Shown: piece after piece, positions 59,401 to 64,000 of the stretch
How the letters are laid out: each line of letters opens with the position of its first letter
How positions within the stretch are numbered: position 1 is the stretch's first letter
The notes under the pieces: generated by a model
Told to the model about the DNA's origin: nothing
What the model saw: only the letters and a program-made list of their open reading frames with translations
Databases searched by the model: none
Assembly: GCF_008831285.2 (NCBI RefSeq)
Contig: NC_045138.2
Location: forward strand, 22,355,934-22,419,933
Reading direction: 5' to 3'
DNA length: 64,000 nucleotides
Origin: Nymphaea colorata
Lineage: Eukaryota; Streptophyta; Magnoliopsida; Nymphaeales; Nymphaeaceae
Translations under genes and position numbers: made by a program

Positions 59401-59801
59401 ATTCATACATCAGTTTTACCAATTCTCATTATGGATAGTCAAATTGATGAACACTGTGATTCTAACGAGGGATGCTCTGACCCACCAGAAAATTCAGAAA
59501 CACCACCACAGATCACCATTCACTCAGATCATAATGTTCTTCAGCTACCTACACTCAGCTAGAAACTGAAAATCATCCTACGCAATAACCTCAAAAAGTA
59601 TCTTAGTGATCCTGCACCCGTTCGAGGACCTCATCTTAGAAGATCATCTAGTAAAACCAGACCATCAATTATCTGAAGAGACTATTATTGTGGAGCAGCT
59701 CATCAAGCTTAACAACAACTGAATGTAGATGATCAACCAGGTATCCTCTTTCCAACGTATTATCCTTAAAAAGCTTCTCTTCCTCTCATATGTCATAGTT
59801 C

Positions 59802-60657
59802 TTGAACATTTCTCAAGTAATTAAACCTGCATCTTATGATCAAGCTAGCATGATTCTAGGTGGAAAGAAGCAATTGTGTGCAGAAATGGAGGCCTTGGAG
59901 AATCATACTTGGTCTTTGGTACAACCGCCAATCAATGTCAAGCCCATAGGTTGCAAATGGGTGTACAAGGTGAAATACAAATCAACTGGTGAAGTTGAAA
60001 GGTTCAAGGCAAGATTAGTCGCTGAGAATTTTAATCAAGTGGGAGGCTTAAACTATCATGAAACCTATGCTCCAGCTCCAGCCACCAAAATGGTGGCCCT
60101 TTGTTGTGTTTTAGCTATTGCTGCAAAGAAAAGTTTGATTCTACACCAAATGGACGTGTACAATGCATTTCTAAATGGTGAGTTAGATAAAGAAATTTTC
60201 ATGGAACTACCTCCTAGGTATGGTGAAGCAGGAAAAACTTGCATATGTAAACTCAACAAGTCTTTGTATGGCCTTAAACAGGCTTCAAGAAACTGGTTTG
60301 TGAAATTGACAGCAGCTATGACAGCATACAGATTTGTTCAATCTAGGTCAGACTACTATCTCTTTACTTACAAAACAGTTGAGTTTTCCTTCCTGTTTTG
60401 ATTTATGTTGATGATTTGATAATAGCTGAAGTCAACCTATACAACATTGAAAATTTTAAACAATACTTGAGTATATCATTTTGGAATGAAGGATTTAGGA
60501 AACTTAAAATACTTTCTTGGCTTAGTGTTATCAAGGTCCAAGAAAGGTATATATATATATATATTTCACAAAGAAAATACACATGCGACATATTGGATGA
60601 AGTGGGATTGCTGGGAGTTAAACCCACTAAAGTCCCATGGAGCATAGATTGAGTCAT
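59802..60657 (+). pseudogene. copia E reverse transcriptase remnant
   Basis: 59802-60401 is open for 199 codons and holds a near-complete RT front half: EMEALENHTWSLV, CKWVYKVKYKSTGEVERFK, ARLVAENFNQ, LHQMDVYNAFLNGELD and LYGLKQASRNWF. A one-base shift near 60395 moves the frame, and the catalytic LIYVDDLIIA is read at 60393-60425 in the next one. Further stops follow, with a (TA)n patch at 60547-60562 replacing part of the palm-thumb region. This is the best preserved RT of the five copia copies by length. Confidence 0.92.
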
Positions 60658-60711
60658 GGGGAAAATGATGGAGAACCCTTAAAAGATCCTCTGTATATCG
60701 TTGACTTGTAG

Positions 60712-61330
60712 GGATGCTCATCTTCTTGACCAAAACCAGGCCTGACATTATAATTGCAGTGCACATTCTACGTCGACACATGCAGAGACCTACAACTATG
60801 CATTACAATGTTGCATTGAAGGTGCTGCGCTACTTGAAGGGTCAACCAGAGGTAGAAGTTTTGTTTCCAGCAAACAATGACTTCCAAATCTTAGCATTCT
60901 GTGACGCAGATTGGGGTGCTTGTAAAGAAACAAGGAAGTCAATTACTGGATACTGCATTTTCTTTGGAGGTGCTCTCTTTTCATGGAAGACAAAGAAGCA
61001 GCCGACCATCTCAAGGTCCAAGGCTGAATATCGTGCCATGGTTGATATGTGTTGTGAAATAAGCTGGTTGAAACGTCTTTTAACTGACTTTCAGGTGGAT
61101 CTGCTTCTTCCAGTACCACTAGTTTGTGACAACAAGTCTTCCATTCAAATAGCTAAAAACCCAGTCCAATATGAACACACCAGACACGTGGAATTGGACT
61201 TTCATTTGGTGCGTGACATGGTCAAAGATGAAGTAATTGCGGTTTGTTCCCTCACACAATCAGTCAGTTAGCAGATCTGCTCAGGAAATCAGTTTCAAAG
61301 GAGCAATTTATGTTTTCCAAGTCCAAACTG
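60712..61330 (+). pseudogene. copia E RNase H remnant
   Basis: 60714-61271 is a single open frame: LKVLRYLKGQ, ILAFCDADWGACKETRKS, SITGYCIFFGG, SWKTKKQPTISRSKAEYRAM, a VCDNKSSIQIAKNPV block and HTRHVELDFHLVRD. These are all the expected copia RNase H blocks, with one residue lost in the SRSSAEAEY motif. A frameshift near 61250 displaces the last segment (ADLLRKSVSKEQFMFSKSKL), which is still legible. It sits immediately before the purine tract and 3' LTR. Confidence 0.92.
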
Positions 61331-61368
61331 GACGTTGCAAATTTGCATGCACCAGTTTGAGTGGGGAA

Positions 61369-61711
61369 TGTGTCATCATATGCTCTCAGCTCGGTTCAGA
61401 CTTTCCCTCTTGGGTTCGTTAAATTCCAGCCTCTAAATTGACGCCAAATAATTTGGAGCTGAAGATATTTGCTGCATGCGTAGAAGGATCGAGAGGATTT
61501 CAGGAATCAAAGGCGGTTAAGGCTCCAGAGGATTTAAGGAATCATCAGAATTTGTTACACATTTCTATCGATTCTTTTGTAAAGTGTATAAGTATGGTCT
61601 CCCTGAACAATGAAGAGATTCAGCACTTTCATTCTCTGGGCTCTCTAGCTCTCCCCTGTTTTTTTCCCTTTTCTTGTCTCTCGGAGTCCTCTTTGTTGAA
61701 ATCCTTATGCA
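61369..61711 (+). repeat. 3' LTR of copia E (outer end approximate)
   Basis: It follows the purine tract TTTGAGTGGGGAA and begins TGTGTCATCATATGC. The first ~85 bases match the 5' LTR remnant. I place the end at GCAAGGCATCA (CA) by analogy only, since no complete second copy exists. A possible TATA (AAGTGTATAAG) lies near 61585. Confidence 0.6.
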
Positions 61712-63026
61712 AGGCATCAGGCCTTACAATCGTCGACCGGAAAAATATGTCGGTGTAGGTCACCTGCCAGAAGATGAATCGCTTCATTCCCCATTTCTAT
61801 GCTTGGGCACCGTTTTGCAGAAAAAAAAAACCTCGAAAATCCTCTTCATTCCCCTCAACTCACCCTAAAGCTCCCTTTCTCTTTGAGGTGTCACCCCGGC
61901 GCTCCCATGCCGGGAACAGAGTTTCTATGCTTGACTTTCTCGCTCTTGTTTGTCTGCTGTTTATATTACCTGATCCTAGCGTGAGGGTCGTTTTCTGGGA
62001 TGGGTTTAATACAAGCACACCTGATTGCTGTGAATGCCCATGGCTTCCTGTCAGTCAGCTTGTGGATACAACAGTTTAGGCAAGGTGCTCCTCAAGTTGG
62101 ATTGCCATTCCCTTTCGTGTAGTTGTCGACATTAGCTAAAAGGTCGGTTTTGCTTTCTTCCCCCCGTCAGGTTTTTTTGGTGTTCCGCATAAGAATACTC
62201 TTGTCAAGAAAGGAAGGAGAAGAAGAGATATTTAATGGACGAATACCGGAGGTAAATTATTTGCTGTGCTCTGTATTTCCTCATATATTTCTTGGTTTTT
62301 CTATGTGTTTTGTACATGTGGTCCGGTCCAATGAGAATGAATGTCGTTAATGATGAAGTGTAACTCGTTGTTCAGCGTTTTAGTTTGATTTTATTACTGT
62401 TGCACATATATTGTTTGTTGAAATGCTTGTTCATAGGTTGCTTGAACAATAGCAACTTAGAACAGCACTGAGTTGTTTGACCAAATGCCTACTCGTTATG
62501 GAGAACGCCATGTCTTTTTCAGCCTTTGCTTGAAGGAAGCTGGACTTTGATATACATGCTTTTTGGAGATCAGGAGTCTTTCATCACTTAGATAAATCAT
62601 TTTATTGATTTCATCGCAAGGAAAGAACATCAGGTCTCATAACATTGATCCAACCCAACTTACCTGTTACAGAAATGAATTATTTGACAAAACCTTCGTT
62701 CCAGTTGTTTGTTTGTCTAGGTAAAACAGGAGGGCTGCATATGGCTTTTGTGAAGGACATGTTGAAGGATTGGAGCAGATGATAAAGGACGTTTTGGAAG
62801 GTAAAAGCCAATGATTCTTACCTAGACTAATTTGTTTTAAGCATGCTTTTGGTAATTTGGTACATAAGCATCAATGCACCCATTGTGTGGTGGGTGGCGT
62901 TGAATTACAAGTGTTGCTTGTACTACCTTTACTTTTTGTATTTGAAACTTTGCGAAACTAGTCTTATAATTTCTGAATGTGTTTGAATTCTCTTCCTAGT
63001 TTTAACTGTTTGGTAGTTCCTTTCAG
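61712..63026. other. Stretch without a recognised gene, possible 5' region of the ADH relic
   Basis: Open frames at 61774-62079 and 62123-62350 show no domain. Because the ADH relic starts downstream, earlier exons might lie here, but I could not read any convincingly. Confidence 0.4.
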
Positions 63027-63270
63027 TGCGGCTGTTAGTGTTGCCAAACCACCTAGAGGTTCTACTGTTGCAGTCTATGGATTGGGTGTTCTAGGGCTAG
63101 CAGTAGGCTTCCTACTACTATGTCCGTTTCTGATTTAGTTATATTTGCTCTTTTTTACGACATATCGTCTTTCTGTAATCTTGTTAAGCTGCTGAAGGTG
63201 GGCAGGTTTCTGGCTTTTTGAGGATAATTGGAACTGATATCAATCCAAACGGATTTGAGTGAAGTGGAAG
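63027..63270 (+). pseudogene. Alcohol dehydrogenase-like gene relic (two exon pieces)
   Basis: 63027-63102, preceded by CCTTTCAG, encodes AAVSVAKPPRGSTVAVYGLG followed by VLGLA, the start of the NAD-binding Rossmann fold (GLGxxG) of medium-chain zinc alcohol dehydrogenases. A GT-started, T-rich gap of 86 bases ending in AAG follows. 63189-63260 then reads AEGGQVSG and, after a frame slip, RIIGTDINPNGFE, the next ADH segment (usually ...IIGVDxNPxKFE). Expected text around the Cys ligand before AAV is missing, and the exon joint is out of frame. The intron-like gap argues for a decayed gene copy rather than a retrocopy. Confidence 0.82.
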
Positions 63271-63566
63271 AAAACCAATGTTTAACATTGCAATTAGGCA
63301 AAACGATGTGCTAAGCCTGTGATGCGAGGAGTAGCTAAGCAAGGTGTAGTGAAGCGTAAGCTAACATCATGTATACTTATATGAATTTATGATCATCAAA
63401 TCACACACCATAATCTCATGCTTGAGTTTGAAGTCAAATTCAAGCATGAGTAGTTTAGGCTGTTATCTAAATTAAACGGTTTATAAGGCAAATTTGAAGA
63501 AGATATATGTTCATGAATATCAAGAAACTTGTGCTCGCCTGACCAAAAACATGAATCAAGCTCTAA

Positions 63567-63720
63567 GAGGCTGTTTGGCGATGGTAACATATTGTTACTG
63601 TCCCATGATTCTACCTGAAAAAAATTGAACAAATTCATGGAACACTTAAAGGTGTTTCATGAATCTACTTCATTTTTTTGGGGTAGGTTCATAGGAGAGT
63701 AACAAGTTGCCAAACAGCTT
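63567..63720. mobile_element. Short inverted-repeat element (MITE), ~154 bp
   Basis: Left end AGGCTGTTTGGCGATGGTAA is inverted at the right as GTAACAAGTTGCCAAACAGCTT. Interior near the left (TATTGTTACTGTCCC) resembles the inner right end of 13204-13330 read in reverse. No clear target duplication. Non-coding. Confidence 0.7.
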
Positions 63721-64000
63721 CATAGTTACTCTAATTGACTTAGATGAACTGATCTAGAACATGCCTACTTGAGTTTCATAGCGGTATTCAACACACAGAT
63801 AAATTACTAGTGTCAACACTACCTTTTGCTGGTTCGAGAAAAAAGAAAGAATACTCAAAAGCGCCGTGCAGAATCTGCCAAGTTAGGCATCTTAGAAAAA
63901 CAAAATTATCTTCAACGGTACCATATTTTCATTTCCACAAACATGGGTAGCACAAATAGCTAGTGACAAGAAACATCTGCGACACGAATGACAATTTGAG
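63721..64000. other. Window end, nothing recognised
   Basis: No coding or repeat feature seen in the last 280 bases. Confidence 0.5.

Larger units (their letters stand above)
57118..61711 (+). mobile_element. Copia element E, nearly complete but degenerate
   Basis: Both LTR edges can be recognised. TCATCAT.TG.TCTCAGCTC.GTTCAGACTTTCCCT occurs at 57123-57165 and again at 61372-61412. Between them lie gag, zinc knuckle, protease, integrase, RT and RNase H in copia order. The 5' LTR is cut after about 57205, losing its remainder, the primer site and the gag start. Several stops and frameshifts split pol. The outer end of the 3' LTR is only approximate. Confidence 0.88.

Noticed and set aside
62123-62350. 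First exon of the ADH relic
   Set aside because: Only vague similarity to an ADH N-terminal strand; no Cys/His metal-ligand motif is present.

Overview
The window is nuclear DNA of a land plant, almost certainly a flowering plant. The evidence is a plant-only single-exon MIZU-KUSSEI-1-like (DUF617) gene, a plant-only DUF4228/PADRE gene with an N-myristoylation-type start, four kinds of plant Ty1/copia elements, plant L1-type LINEs, short inverted-repeat transposons and many long (TA)n microsatellites. The two host genes are much more GC-rich than their surroundings. I cannot name the order or species from sequence alone. No bacterial, phage, CRISPR or viral system is present.

Layout. 1-3744 is the 3' part of a decayed copia element (A) ending in a complete 318-bp LTR. 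From inside that LTR to 8024 lies a four-copy, ~1.1-kb tandem array whose unit fuses the LTR tail to a LINE-like zinc-finger fragment. 8025-16560 is gene-poor and holds a minus-strand copia gag fragment (F, 10954-11720), a small inverted-repeat element (13204-13330) and an AT-rich MITE (14047-14415). The MIZ1-like gene is at 16793-17449. 20126-39040 is a transposon nest: an old copia element (C) carries a minus-strand LINE in its 5' LTR, an unidentified ~3-kb insertion (D) in gag, and a younger copia element (B) in its 3' LTR. B itself carries a GC-rich minisatellite-like block. 39041-45090 is mostly unrecognised. The DUF4228 gene is on the minus strand at 45646-45098. 46300-49140 contains tRNA-like SINE heads and several short inverted-repeat elements. 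53620-54500 is a plus-strand LINE reverse-transcriptase remnant. 57118 to about 61711 is a fifth copia element (E) with both LTR edges visible. 63027-63270 is an alcohol-dehydrogenase gene relic that keeps an intron-like gap. 63567-63720 is a further MITE.

Functionally only two genes look intact: the MIZ1-like gene and the DUF4228 gene. They are about 28 kb apart, on opposite strands, with the nest between them, and nothing in the sequence links them. Every transposon reading frame carries stops, frameshifts, deletions or lost catalytic residues, so none looks autonomous. The best material for a second look is the LTR/LINE chimeric array, the readable insertion order of the nest, insertion D with its 172-bp repeated mini-ORFs and perfect hairpin, and the short GGGGCGG-ended repeats. 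I did not find a convincing new biological system.
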